Positions 45,617-58,410 of a DNA stretch of 64,000 nucleotides are shown piece after piece. The DNA is from Trichostrongylus colubriformis (Eukaryota; Nematoda; Chromadorea; Rhabditida; Trichostrongylidae), in the NCBI GenBank assembly GCA_963978905.1, contig OZ022257.1, forward strand, positions 53,834,873 through 53,898,872, written 5' to 3'. Positions within the stretch are counted from its first letter, which is position 1; each line of letters opens with the position of its first letter. Under the pieces are notes generated by a model. The model did no database searches and was not told the DNA's origin. It saw only the letters and a program-made list of their open reading frames with translations. The translations under genes and the position numbers were made by a program.

Positions 45617-48600
45617 ATGGAAAATAGCAGCCCTGGTAAGCACAGCCGGCGCGTGCAACGATGTCTTTTCGGCAAACCGGACCCCAATCAGGTTTGTGTT
45701 CGTGCCTTAAGCCCATTTATAGCCTTTCAACTGCTTCTAAGTCTTTTGATTGGTTGAGTAGGTAATGGAACAGCTGATATAGCAGCTAAGAACAGCTAAG
45801 AATCATAGATGAAGAGGGATGGAGGGTTCGGCCAATGCATCGAATAAGCACATGCATAACACATTACAATCAAAACAAGCCTTTAAAGGTATGGGATGAC
45901 ACTAGGAAACTTATGTGAGGCAAAAAGTGCTGATTTAACTCAGGCATACAAAGGGAAGGAGTTTATGGACCACCTCTGCCTCCTCTCCCTATTTACATAG
46001 CTACGAATCGTGCAATTTCTCATTATTTTATTATTTTGATGGTTTCTTACCGCAATGAGCTGTACAGAAACAGCAATCGGACTGAGTTTACCGCTAGCAG
46101 TAATTTGTTTTCGAAATAAAAGGATAGAGAAATTGCGCTCGTCTTATTCTTGGCATGTGGAACATCCTTTGTAGTCCTACCGGTCGGCAGTAACAGGAAC
46201 AGTTTCTCAGTCATTGTTAGGGTATAGTAGGAAGATTTTGTGGTGCAGTTTGGGAACGAACAAGGGCGCTCGAGCCTTAAGTGTCGAATGGCGATCTCGC
46301 AATTATTCGCGGATATAATGGGGGTGGGGGTTAAGGAACGGCTCTCCATTCCACAACTTTTTATCAACCTTTCCGGCGTTTAGAACCCACAGCTCCTCGT
46401 TCACAATGATTTCTTCGGAGCACACCCTCTTCTCTACGCTTGTTGGCTTGCTCTGATTGTTTGGGATGTGGATAGATACTTTCACTAAGTGTTTCCATCC
46501 GCCAACTTCCTTGATTTCAGTTTTTTCTAATGGACAGGTATAATTAATTATTTATCAGGCATCTTGACATCTTGATTGATCATCTATTTCAAGGCTGACT
46601 TTGAAGTCACGTGTTCTAAGGAATTAGTATGTACAAAACAATCTTCAATTGTCAAGTAGGATGGAACCCATCCTTGTCACGGATCTCACTTGTTGGGATT
46701 TTAGTTGTCGAAGTCAGGGATTAGGAAGTGCTGGTGCTCGAATTAACGTTTCCCCACATTTTCTTAACAAAGGAGAGCGCTGAAATCACTACCGCTATTA
46801 AACTGGCGGAAGGGGGTTGCTATGGCGGTAAAAGGAGATGTGACATAGTGTAATCACCAGTTTTTGTTAAAAAGTGCTTAATACTCATCGTTACGGTGGG
46901 ATGTAGGCACCTCATGCTTGCTCCGAGTTCTTGGTTATCTCTGTCACGTTTAGGTAGTAAACCAATAGGAGTTGATATGAATTGCATCCATTACTGAGGA
47001 GTTCGCAGATCTGAGTATAATATCTAAGGGAATATTTTTCACTAGATCCAACAATGTGGTGGAATTCATCCGGCGCGATTGTGTTTAATGTCAAGACATG
47101 TTTCATAATAGGGAGGGCTGCGCGCTGCGCCATTGCCGAATCTTGCTTATGTCTGTTGAAGCTGCTACAAAGATCGGCATAGGATGTAGCGGCAAAAAGT
47201 ATAAAATAGAAAGTGGTAAAACAGAAAGTATTGAAGGTCGTATCGTCCCAGGTTTAGGTTGAGAAATGGTTGTCAGATGCTACGGAGAAGCAATTGAAGA
47301 ATGGCCAAGAAAAGTGGAATTATGACTTCAAGTTAGATAAACCCATCAGTGGCGATATCGAATATGAAGTAGTTCCCTTACATAAGGTAGGCAGCTGTCG
47401 GTCTAATTCGTTTTTCTTTCTGTTTTCACCATTTGTATCCGTTTTGTTGTGTTGTTTATTTGTATTGTATTGCTTTTTATCAGGTGCCGTCGGTATATAA
47501 GCCCGCTGCTTACGGGAAAAAGAAGGCGCGAAGAGTGGCAGAGTTTGACCCCAATGTTCCTTCAGCGTCTAGTGAAGAAGCTAAAAGCGAGCCTGATGTT
47601 GTCGCTCATCGACCTTTAACGCGGTAAGCTTATTGGAAAGTAAAGAAAATTTAAAAAAGTTTCATTCTCTGTGTTTTTCGATAATAAGCCAAAAATATGT
47701 ATCTGCGATGTTATAGTTTAAAGGCACCGGGAGGGGGGCAAGGGCAGAATAACGTTTAAGAAAACAATGGCGTCTGAAAACAAACATATGGGTTTGGTAG
47801 ATACAATGTGTAACGAAACCGGCGTTGAAAACCACAGGGCGCTATTTGCCCCCAGGGCGCGCTTCCGTCCGAACTGCAAGCTTCCGTGGCCGAGCCACGC
47901 TTCGTTCATTTTAAAGCTTGTCTTCGGCCTGATGTAACCTTATTTTTGAATTATTTCCTCTTTACTGTTTTCTAGTGACATATTTTACTTGTTTACTTAT
48001 GGATCTTCTTAATTGTGCATTTCTATACCTGAAAATCTCAGAAGGGTCAAATAAAGTCGGGGGGAGACGCAATTTTGCGTCAACGTCGAAGCTCCTTTCC
48101 CTTACTAGACTTAGGCTAAAATTGATATCCCCTCCTCCCACATTAAAAAGCATCTGTCAAAGCATAGGTCTCATCTGCTTTAGCCTAACCCTAGGAAGGG
48201 AAAGAAGCTTTGACGTGGATGAAAATTTTGCGTCTCCCCACCCCCTCCCCCCCCCCCCCCCCCCCCGACTTTATTTGACCCGTAAGTAAACTAGAAACAA
48301 TATAAGAAAGAACAAAGTGAAAACTAAAAGGAAAAAACAAACCTATATTAGAACCATCTCCTTTTGGCACCATGCCAAGGCGTCAAATTGGCGACTTTGT
48401 GCAATGGCGGCCACTCAAGCTCGTCCACACTACGTCTGTTCTACCGTAAGCCAAAATTACCCCCTCCTGGTGTCTTTAATGGAGTTGGTTGGGCCAGTTC
48501 TAAGAAAACAGAGAGTGAGAAACCCCAAACATTCCAGCATAAGTGGTCGCGGCGCTACTGGAGTTGGGGGGGGCCACTCGACAAAAGCATAAGTTGTCCC

Positions 48601-51600
48601 CAATTTCTGTTTATAGGCACTCTCAAGGTTATTTTATGCCTAGATACAGCTAACTAACTGAAAAAACGATCAAACTATTCCTCCATCAGAATATAACGAG
48701 AAATTAACTTCAACTAGACTAAACAACCACTTACGCATATTCGCCTAAGCCTAGGGAAAGGGAATCTCCTTCCCCAAGGCTTAGGCTAACATAGGATGGA
48801 AAAAAAAGCACGAATTTGCTTCATTAGAATCGTTTCTATGCAGTATTCGAAGCCGATTCGGCTAGCGCTATGGCTTCTCTGCGCTCTATCCCTGCGTTAG
48901 AGACGCAGAGCACAGTGCGCTGGCCCCCCCCAACTCCAGTAGCACCGTGGTCGCCTTAGGTATTGAAAGCGTTCACTTGCAAAGTAGGACGGAATTCAAG
49001 TAAAATGGCTTATATCTGGAGCAGTATCGTGTGAAGAATTGACCTGATTGATTAAGCGAATAATCATATTTGATGATTATTTTTGCCTGCTTCCTATTCA
49101 AAGCTCATTTTATATGGTTTTCTGGTGATGCTATGGATGAGGTGTCATTTTTATTCTTTAGATCCTGCACGAAACAACAAGATGACAATAATATTGAAAG
49201 TTCGCGAAGTTTGAAACAGGCGAAGCTCACAAGTGAGTGTAAATACACTAATTGTTTTGTTCATTATTCGTTATTTAGAGGTTGTCATGTTTTTATCCAT
49301 TCATTTTCCCCCATCTCTCTAAGAAGGTGATCGCACATCTTTTCTGGGTGTCTTTTTTTTCATTTGGGTCACTACACGCAGGCCCTTACAACATGCCTTT
49401 GCTCAGCCATGTTTGAGGTTGCTTATCACATAGTTTCAATATGTGGAATATCCGTCGTTAAGATTCGTATACTTACATAGTCGTTGTAATCAATCCTCTT
49501 CACGTCTCATTGTTTATCCGTGGTCTCATCTTTTGAACGAAACACGTGCTTCTATACAGATATCGTATACCACATTGCATTCCGTCTGCTCCGCTACAGC
49601 TTTGAAATGACTCACTGTCGTAAAGTTTTGCTTCCCTTTCACAAACATTTCAAGCGCTCTGGCTGCACTGTACAACACCTCTGAAGGGGAATTATTCTCT
49701 TTTCTTCACCTGCGACATAGGGATCTGTTAATTTCCACGAAAACCCGTTTTGTGCGCCAGGTGTTTCGTCGTGTAATGGTGCATGTTATGCGATATTCGT
49801 CATCTAGTTTACGTATTTATAACGCATAGTGGTTGGGCTCGTGTAATTTTGCTGTCTCGGGCGACCCTGTGGAGGTCAGTAGTGGTAATGACAGGTTAGA
49901 TGGTTATATTCAAGGACGTGCGTGAAGAGTTGTGCCTATTGTGTGTTGACCGCGGTCAGGACTCTTCGAGGGGAGACGGTCGTTTGGCGCGGCCCCTTGG
50001 AGCTAATTTGCCAATGGGGCACTACCAAAGCTCCTCTCCTAAAAAGGCTTAGGTAAATCTGGGAGAGTCCAGAGGCCCATGCGCCCCATTGGCAAATTAG
50101 CTGCAAGGGCCGCGCCAAACGACATACACCCCTCTTCGAGTAGTGGATTTGAAAGGAGGGTCGAGTATTCGGAATACTGTTCGTTAATGCCTTTCGAAAT
50201 GTAGAAGGAGTGCATGTTGACACTTGAGGGATAAAGGGATATAACCTCAATCACCCCCCTCACTATCTATCCATCTTGATCCAGTCTTCACTTGGGATCA
50301 GATAACATTCACGCATCGGTGTGACATCTCTTTGAAATGATCCGTCTAAATTCTCCAGAGTTCTGAAAAAAATGAGGGCTCAACTTGTTTAATTGCGGAC
50401 CAATCGCATGTAAGTGCACATGGGGACGGTAAAATTTTGCAAAATACTTGCCTTTTAGTTTGTCTGTGGTGTCTCTCCAATATATAGGACCATTTTCAAG
50501 ACATATCGGTGAGAGAATAAATCTGAACCATGTGCTCGTGGTAGCACCGTATCGTGTCGTCTGCTTGAGGACAAAACCTCTTAAGAGGTCGTTAATTCGG
50601 AGGATTAGTCATCTTCACCCCTCTATGCTGTCGAGATTGCGAACAGCTGGGATCCCATATGTAGGGGTCAGCTTCTCGTAAATGCCGTAAAACGCCAAGA
50701 TTAGAAATGTTACCCACTCGGTATATTCCATGGGAGTTTCTATGGAATACCCTCTTCGTTGATTTAATGAGGGTTTCTTGGGTTCCTTCGTGGTTTTAGT
50801 GAAGGTTTAATGGGACACGAGAGCTCAGTGTTCAATGTAAAGTGTCTGGTCGAGGTAATTAGATGTTATCTGGGATACCATCATCAATAGCTAACAGAGT
50901 GTCTGTCACTTTAGGTATCCATGACCCATCGCAAAAGGAATGGCAGTCGTAGTTTTCTTTCGTTGTTATGGCTCAGTAAGCGCAGATGGATAGCCCGGTT
51001 AGCCATTGTCGTAGCCTAAAGCGCTAAAGTGCCTTTCAGGATTATTATCTTCACCAAAGCATGAATTGGAGGAATTGTGTTGAATCCACGCTTTGCTGAC
51101 CTTTTTCTCTGCAGGCTTTTGTCAAAGGCAGTGCATATTGGACTTGGTTGAGAGTAGATCCCATTGGTATTCTCGTCTGAGCAATTGAGTCTAGATTCAA
51201 CCTGAATTCCGTTTTCGCGAATATTCTTCAGCAAAGCATTTTCGAGTGATTGGTTGTCATTTTCGGTATATCACTAGTTTGCAGGGTGGAGATGAAGTGA
51301 CAAGTGGCACGCACTCCCACTCCCATGGTGCGGGGATCAAATTCCGCATCAGCAATCGCATGCCGACCAAGCCTTCCTACCCCCTCGGGGACGATGAATC
51401 GGTACCAGAGTCATCTGGGAGGGTGACTGACCAGTAGATCGGCTGTCTCCACAAGTACTGTACAGACCAAACCGCATTCACCTGCCACCGTGATCCTGTG
51501 GAACGAGAATGCTCGGCGCATCCCAACAAGGGAATACAATAACCCCTAAAACTTCGTCCTTTTATTATCGTCTCACTAATATGTAAAAAGGTAAGCAGCG

Positions 51601-52449
51601 TCCATAGCAGATTACGAAAAAAGTGCGGATTTGTCATTAGAGTTTTTTCGTGATTCCAATTTCCTTTGCTCTTCGCTGTTAACCGTCAGTTCATTGTTGG
51701 TCTGGATTTATGTAAGCAGAGTACGGTAGAGAATAAAGCATTAGAGATACTGTAACGTATAATATGCAAACATGCCTATCTCGATGTTATTCTTCCCATC
51801 ACGCGACGTGCTTATGTTTTGCTGGAAATCGTCGTGGTACCGTGGTTCGATGCAGATCCATGATGTTTTGCGCAACAACGGTTCAGTCATGCGAAGTGCG
51901 GCACGTCTTTTGCTCATTATTCAGATTTCACGATAAAGATGTGATGATTCGATAACGTTACGGTGAACGCGTCTTGATGTACCGCACGTAAAGAGGAAAA
52001 AGGAAGGGAAAAGTTACTGCAGGGGAAAGGAAACCTGTATCTCTGATATAATGGAAATTGGTTGATTGCAGATGTCAGCTGGGTGAAATGAGGTTCGGCA
52101 CGGATTTCTACAAATATTTTATTTCCAGATTATCTGAAGGTGCGCAAGCGACGATCGCATGATCGACATGCTCCCAAGAATGGAAAAACATCACTGAAAT
52201 CGCTGCAATCAGCTGCTCCTAGCAGCCCTTTTAGGTTAGTTCCGTGACTTCATTGAACCCAGGTTATCTTCGAACCATAGTACTTTTAGGTTTGCCGCCG
52301 ATGTTGAAAGCGGCGATGTGAGTGATTCAGCCACGAGTGCATCGTGTAGCCCTCCGAAAAGCCCAAGAAAACGTCCAGCTCAAAAATCGTCCACATTGAC
52401 GTCACCGAGGCTCCCAAAATTGCGATCCCATACGGGCACCAATCAATAG
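45617..52449 (+). CDS. cki-2: p27/Kip-family cyclin-dependent kinase inhibitor, CKI-2-like
   Basis: Six exons (45617-45691, 47258-47386, 47484-47623, 49162-49232, 52129-52234, 52290-52449) join in frame to 226 residues. CDI-domain marks are RCLFG (15-19, cyclin docking), WNYDF (45-49, kinase-binding core, with Tyr where the paralogue has Phe) and VPSVYK (69-74). A PCNA-interacting-like motif QAKLTNYL (134-141) with a basic RKRR run (144-147) follows, then a Ser/Pro tail with CSPPKSPRKRP (NLS plus CDK-type sites). Introns 3 and 4 (1.5 and 2.9 kb) carry MITEs. The split of the LT(D/N) codon between exons 4 and 5 is at the same place and phase as in the upstream paralogue, supporting tandem duplication. 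The expected role is nuclear inhibition of cyclin/CDK. No clear poly(A) signal was seen. The paralogue name is inferred from order and length. Confidence 0.85.
48044..48281. mobile_element. MITE with G-tract termini in intron 3 of the cki-2-like gene
   Basis: The ends are inverted copies of GGGTCAAATAAAGTCGGGGG, and then GAGACGCAA, CTCCTTTCCCTTA and TTAGGCTAAA pair inside. The right arm has a C20 run (48247-48266) where the left has only six G, suggesting slippage expansion. It is 238 bp long with no coding capacity. No target duplication is evident. Confidence 0.65.
48537..48962. mobile_element. Foldback element with about 32-bp arms in intron 3 of the cki-2-like gene
   Basis: GGTCGCGGCGCTACTGGAGT then TGGGGGGGGCCA on the left is mirrored by GACCACGGTGCTACTGGAGT then TGGGGGGGGCCA on the right. 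The interior holds a smaller hairpin (GCCTAAGCCT / AAGGCTTAGGC, about 48745-48790) and an inverted pair around GCGCAGAG / CTCTGCG. Non-coding. Confidence 0.55.
49971..50131. mobile_element. Mutator-like MITE in intron 4 of the cki-2-like gene
   Basis: This 161-bp element has about 42-bp arms containing GTCGTTTGGCGCGGCC and GCTAATTTGCCAATGGGGC. It is flanked by the perfect 9-bp repeat CTCTTCGAG (49962-49970 and 50132-50140). Its ends start GGG. The 9-bp duplication points to the same superfamily as M1 and M2, but the arm sequence is different, so this is a third family. Confidence 0.8.
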
Positions 52450-55400
52450 CTCCGTTCTTGAGAAGAGGATTATTTGTATAAGTTGGTGAGCTGAATTAGC
52501 TTTTCTATCAGGGTGAAACGTGGAGGTTCATATTTGGTCTCTTCGCAGCTAGAGAGATTGTTAGAGGGTGTGATGCTTAGGTTTGACCCATGCAGATTTT
52601 TTTTTATGTCAAGCACATTTGCCCTCTTCATCCTCATCCCCTGACTCCTTACGACCGAAGGTTATACCAGACCATGATCGTGATGTTACCTTCTGGAGGT
52701 ATTGTGGTCCCGGCTAGGACAAGTTATCCTCCAACCTGGGCACAGGTTTATTTGCTCGTCATCACATGTATTGTGATTCGCAGATATTTACTACCAAATA
52801 TTCAAATGTATACTCGATTTTGTAAACATTTCGTGGCAATTTCAAATTGAATGGGATGTTGTAATCAGCTGTCTGGTGTCAATAGCGATATCCAGCTGTG
52901 ATGCAAACGCTTAGCTATTGTGTCCGCTTGTCCATGTACCCATAGATATCCGCCGTTTGAACCAGCCGTTGTTGATGGCTACTGCGTTGGTCTAATGTAT
53001 GTGTTTAGCTGTCCATTATTCACTAATTCTCTGAGGTTCCGGGCGGGGTACGGTAATTCTGGTTGATGTAGGCTTGGCGTGGTTTTCTATCTGGGGCAGG
53101 AACAAGCCACCGTTATTTCTGAGCTCACTGGGTTCCTTACCAGGTAGAGAAAGAAGCCGCCAGTGGAACGGTAAAGTACGCAGTGGTCTTTGTTTGCACT
53201 GAAGGGATAAAGTGGCTGTTCACGGTAAGGCTTTGAATGTGCCGATTGCTTTATGCAGCACTTTGTCGCAGTAGTGAAGACGAGTCGGAGGTTGATCGAT
53301 GAGGTTCCCAGTGTTCGCCGTCCGGTAGCCAATCGCACATAGCAAAGTTGCATTTCGAGTGGTCTAAGTGGCTCGGCAAGAAGACACTTTTCTCAGAAGA
53401 AAGTTACATGAAGGCTCAGATGGGTTGCTTCAGAATCCGAATACTGTCTAAGGTCTTGTTTTTGCAATTCAACATGTGCAGAGCGGTCCATCAGTGGAGC
53501 GCAGCTGGTGCACGTGTGCGATTTTTTTGAGGTTGGTGGTTGTGTTTTTCATCGGCCATTCGTTTTGCATCGTCGAGTAATGAGGGATTGACTGCAGTTT
53601 CGATTTTGCACCGCAAACTAGGGACATAGGAGCGTGATGTTCGTTGACCTCGATGGATACTTTATTACAGAAGATAGAGTCATCGTAAGCAGGTTCAATT
53701 TGATGCAGCGCGTATTTCATGAACGCCCTTGAAAACGGAATCGAACAACTTGGCGTTCCACCCAACGGATGGCTGATGTTTCTTCCTCCACTATGACTTT
53801 TTCATGTGGCGGTTACATGAAGGAGCTGACGGCGAATTAAATTCCTGGTTCCACCCGTTGAACAACAGTCGTTCGAGGTTTAGTGGCGGTATGGTTGTCT
53901 GAAGTTTTTCATTGCGGGGGTACATGATCCCATGCGAGGTGTTTTCTATGTGAGAATCAGCCTCTACAGGGATCCGATGGAATCTGGCAACTGTTAAAGG
54001 TCGCGTGCTAATGTTTTGTTGTTTTTCTGAGCTCGCTTCAAAAATTATAGAGTGGGTTGAATGATGGCTCTAGTTTTCTGAGTATTCTGAGGAATATTCG
54101 GGAGCTGGTTTGATGCAGGATTCTCCTTAGGGAGCATGTAGAGGTTGAAAAAAATGAAGAAAGTAAAATATTTGCCCAGGTACGGTTTTGTTGCCGAAGG
54201 AGTGCTGTAGGTGTTAAAGAAAGGGGGTGGGGGGTTAACTTGTGGAATTTCTGTAAGTAACATGTCTCTACAAGAATGCAGAGGAATAACCATTAGAATC
54301 ACAGGATATGTGTGAGACTACGGTACGTTATTAACACGCCAGTGAAGGTCAGGTCGTGTAAAGGTATGTTAGTGGTCAAAGTTCTACAAGTTGCCCACAC
54401 CTCCCACCCAGCAGAGTGACTGCTGCTGGAAACAGCGATGGAAGTTACTCATCGAATTTTCAAGGACTGATATTTGAAGGACTGTAACGACCTGTTTATT
54501 GACGTGCAGCATTCGTCTTCTTATATCGATGTTATCAGATTTTTTTATGGGCCGAGGTCGAGAAGTTACGCAATGGGGTCCCGTTTGGAGTCACGTTGCA
54601 TAAATCAAGGCGATAGCAGGAGTACGAGTCCTTCCGAATAAGGTAGGGACAACGGTGCGGCTTTGAGAAGACTATTTGTGTCGGCACGATTTTTCCTCGT
54701 GTGTGGGCTCAAATGCCGTTCCTAGTGGGTGCTGTATGCGATGTGGTATAAGAGTGGGGCGTCGAGAAATGTGGAATATATACGGGATACACTGTAAAAA
54801 GGAAAGTTGAGCGTCCCACTCTCTTTTGACCATATCAAGAAAACATCAGGAAGGACTTTTCTAACAAGCCAAATACGACCTCACGTTCCATGCTGCGCTC
54901 TGCTCCGAAATAATTGGTAGAGAGGGAAGGGCTGGTTGAAGAAAAATCATTTCAGCGATTCGCAAGGTTTCTGTGAGCGAATTTCGTGTACAGCACTACG
55001 TCATATGCATGAGTCTCGTCTACATCTGGAGTATTTAGTCCATCAGTCGCCTTATGATGACAGTACATAGCACTATCAGTTGAGAGATCTTACTATTTTG
55101 TTTTTGTCAGTGTTCTATGCATGTATATAGCCTTGTACCGACCATATGTCCGTTTTGAGAATCTTATCAAATATTGGCTGGTGCCACCGAATTTTGTTGT
55201 AGTTCGTTGTTTTAAAGATGAATGAGTAATTCTCGTTGAACTTTGTTACCGTACAGAGTTGTATTGTAGAGTGTGGTCGCGGAGGGACCGATGCGGTGTC
55301 GTATCATGTGATTCCAGGCTTCAGTACCCTCCATGCCTATAGTGGAGAAGGGGCGTCGCGCCGCTTCGGTCCCTTCTGCGCCCCAACTCGATATTTTGTG

Positions 55401-58400
55401 TTACTACTTGTTTTCAGATCATCAAGTTTTAAAAAGATACTTGCCTGCTTACCTTACCCGCGTTGTTGTTTCTCTTATTTTCGTCAAGGGTCTGCGCCGA
55501 TCACTTATTGCTTAAATTTTTTGCCGTTTCTAAAGAGAATTATGTGTGTATAGTATATGCTTACCAGATAAAAGGTTGGCAGATTCCGAAGATGTGATTA
55601 GTAAGTCTTATAGTTTGTCTGATCTCATGTGATTTTTGCGTTGCTTTCGACATCATGGGGATGGTACAATGGAGCCACAGAAAGCCTACATTTTTCCTGC
55701 CGCTAGACGGCTGGCTGCTTTATTCCCGTGTGTCTCCACAACATAAACATCGCAGAGGCTGGCTGCAGTGGTGTACAGGGTGAAGGAATTGAGGATATCG
55801 TATTTTTGAAAATTTATCGAGCATTCGATGATTCCTTTACGAGCATCTCTTGTTGAGTAATTTTTGGATCGATGAGATGATATTAGGATTTGGTCAGAGA
55901 TTTACTGATTCACGACTCTTCTGGAGATATCGTGACGGTATAGAAAGCCAAGAAGCCTCTCAATCTAGAAGGAGACGACAGGATTTCTTTTTCTCATTTT
56001 TGGGGAATCGGAAAGATTGATTGCGCGATACTTCTAGTGTTTTACAATCCTTTCCCGAATTTCTAGGATGTAGACCAGGACACTCGAAGCGGGTCGCCGC
56101 TCCACTTGAATTGCGCGCGCCTTGCTGTTTCCGCTGTGTACCGCGCGCGAAGGGGCAAATCTGCCGCGAGTTCCAGCGTCCTGACCCCATCTAGAGTGCT
56201 CTGGCCCACACCCAAATCTTAGGATGCAGAAAATTGAAAGTGAAGGTCCTAGAGGCTTCTATCGCCTCAAGGCTCCACCCGTTTTGAGACAAATAGAAGA
56301 CCTGGAATTCGGCACATTAATTTTAGGGCAGTAAGAGCAGCGTTAGGATTGCATTTACTAATCATCCCTTGTGGCCCCTTTTGTGAATCCATAGTTACAG
56401 CTAAGAAGGGGGTAGTGCATGTAGTGATAGGTGGCGCACTTGTCAGTACCATATTAAAACTTTACCCAGTGCCGGTCCAGGCCAAGAAAGCTTTCCGACC
56501 CATGTGTCAACTTTCATTTCGAAAGGAATGAGAATTAAGAATGCTTACACATTTTCACCTGCCCGTTTGCCCACCGCATATGAAAAGTGAATACAAGGTG
56601 CTTTATGAACCTCACAGCTCACACAAGGTGATAAATCCACTCATCCCCTTGCAGATCTTGATCATTGTGACCTTTCAGGTTGCACTTTTAGAACGCCTTA
56701 ATATTTTATGATGGTGCCGGCGGCAGGGCATGGCTGCGTTCACAGGCAGCGAGGCAGAATGTCATGCGCAGAGACGCACAGAGGACGTCGCTACGCGCTG
56801 CAGCTGCCATCGCAGTGTATGAACGCGGGTGGGGGTCGATTGGTCGAATTTTCGCGCGGCCGTCCGCGGCGAGTGCGAGTTGTTTGTGGTTGTTTCCGTC
56901 GAATTGGCAGCAACCACAGCATGAACTTCCGAAGCTTCCACCTGCAATCTTTGAAGGTCCCTCACGATACCAGCCCACTGCATACTGAGTGGAATTCCAA
57001 CCGACCGCAGCAAATCAGGCGACGGCTCACCTGAGCTGACCACATGTGGCCGTGGACGTGGTTTTTTCCAACGTGGCGTCTACAGGGCAAACAACGCTTG
57101 CCAGCGGCGCGATAAGGCGAGATAGGATAAAACGAATTTTTAATAGCGAAGGCAACGCAGGAAGAAGCAGATGATGTCGTTGGATCTTGCATGATACCGT
57201 CAACTCAGAGACTTTGTCGAACGCAAATCTTTGGGCTGCGTGCTTGTTCAAGCACTGTATTCGGAAGCCTTACTTTGGCGTTTTCCAGGTTCTACTGGGG
57301 GTTTTGTCTTTCGCTGATTCAGTGGTGAAGCAATCAACACTTCCACAAACGCTGCCCTCTGTAACCAAACATTTGAACTCAGAAAATATAATGGGTAGCG
57401 GAAATCGCGTTGAAAAAGCCTCTTCGGGGCGCCGCTGCGTTTCTAACGCGCTTCATCTCGAACTTCACGCTTCAGGCGGGCCGACGCCACTGTCATTTGG
57501 TGTCGCGTAGGGCGAATTTGATTTCATTGATGATGTTGTTAAACATGTGAAGCAGCACGCAGCAACAAACAAATGAGGCAATGAAAGGGAGAATAAGCGA
57601 TAGAGTGAGATGAAAAGAGTGATTATAATTTTTGAAAAACCCAATTAATTCACACTCGACGACTTGATAGGGCATCGTGTGTGCAAAGTAACAAACTGCA
57701 GGCCACTGTAAACCTACACCGTGAGCCAAACACCTCTTCCCCTAGCGGTGTTTTTATAGGAACTCTAAATAACTTTTCTTCCTCGTTCATCCGTCTAGAT
57801 CGAATAGCTAATAATATAATGACTGAACACAATATTCTTCTGAATTGCTTTTTATACATACTTCGAGCGTGGATGCATAAAATTGCCATTCCATTGTTTC
57901 ACATAACGCCCAACAAAGTTGATGGCGTGATGATTAGAATTAACATTCGGAATCAATCTGAACCATTTTTACCATGTTGCATACAAATTATGTGAACATC
58001 GGCATGGTACAAAATATGGAATACTGTAATAGAACCCCGTCAAAAAACAATCGTTTCGAATTAGCCGCAAAGAGGCGATGAAAATTGTTTGAATTTGCTA
58101 ATTCTCATGTTAAGTGTTTTCCAAACCGCCGTTTTCTGGAAAATTTCACCATTTCAAAGAAACAGGGAAATTTTCCGCACGTTGTGCTTCTGGAGGCATC
58201 TAGTGTAATACGACGTATAAAGTTAGCTTCACACTCTTAGTTGGACTGATTAAAGAAACTCAAATAACTCTGGTGCTGTAGGCTGAAGGTCACTCCAACG
58301 ATCACTTAGGTATGATCATTCACTCCAGAAAGGAGGGAAAAGGGTTCTTTGGACGGTCACCCTAAAAAAAGGAAAAAAAAATTGCTGGGAATTCCGGAAA

Positions 58401-58410
58401 TGAGACTGAC

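Noticed and set aside
48747..48778. CCTAAGCCTA / GGCTTAGGC, resembling the nematode telomere repeat TTAGGC
   Set aside because: Only one to two units are present on each side, forming the stem of a hairpin inside a MITE and not a telomeric array.
53469..53765. 98-codon minus-strand ORF with protein-like composition
   Set aside because: There is no recognisable domain, no flanking splice sites that join to a neighbour, and neighbouring frames are equally open.
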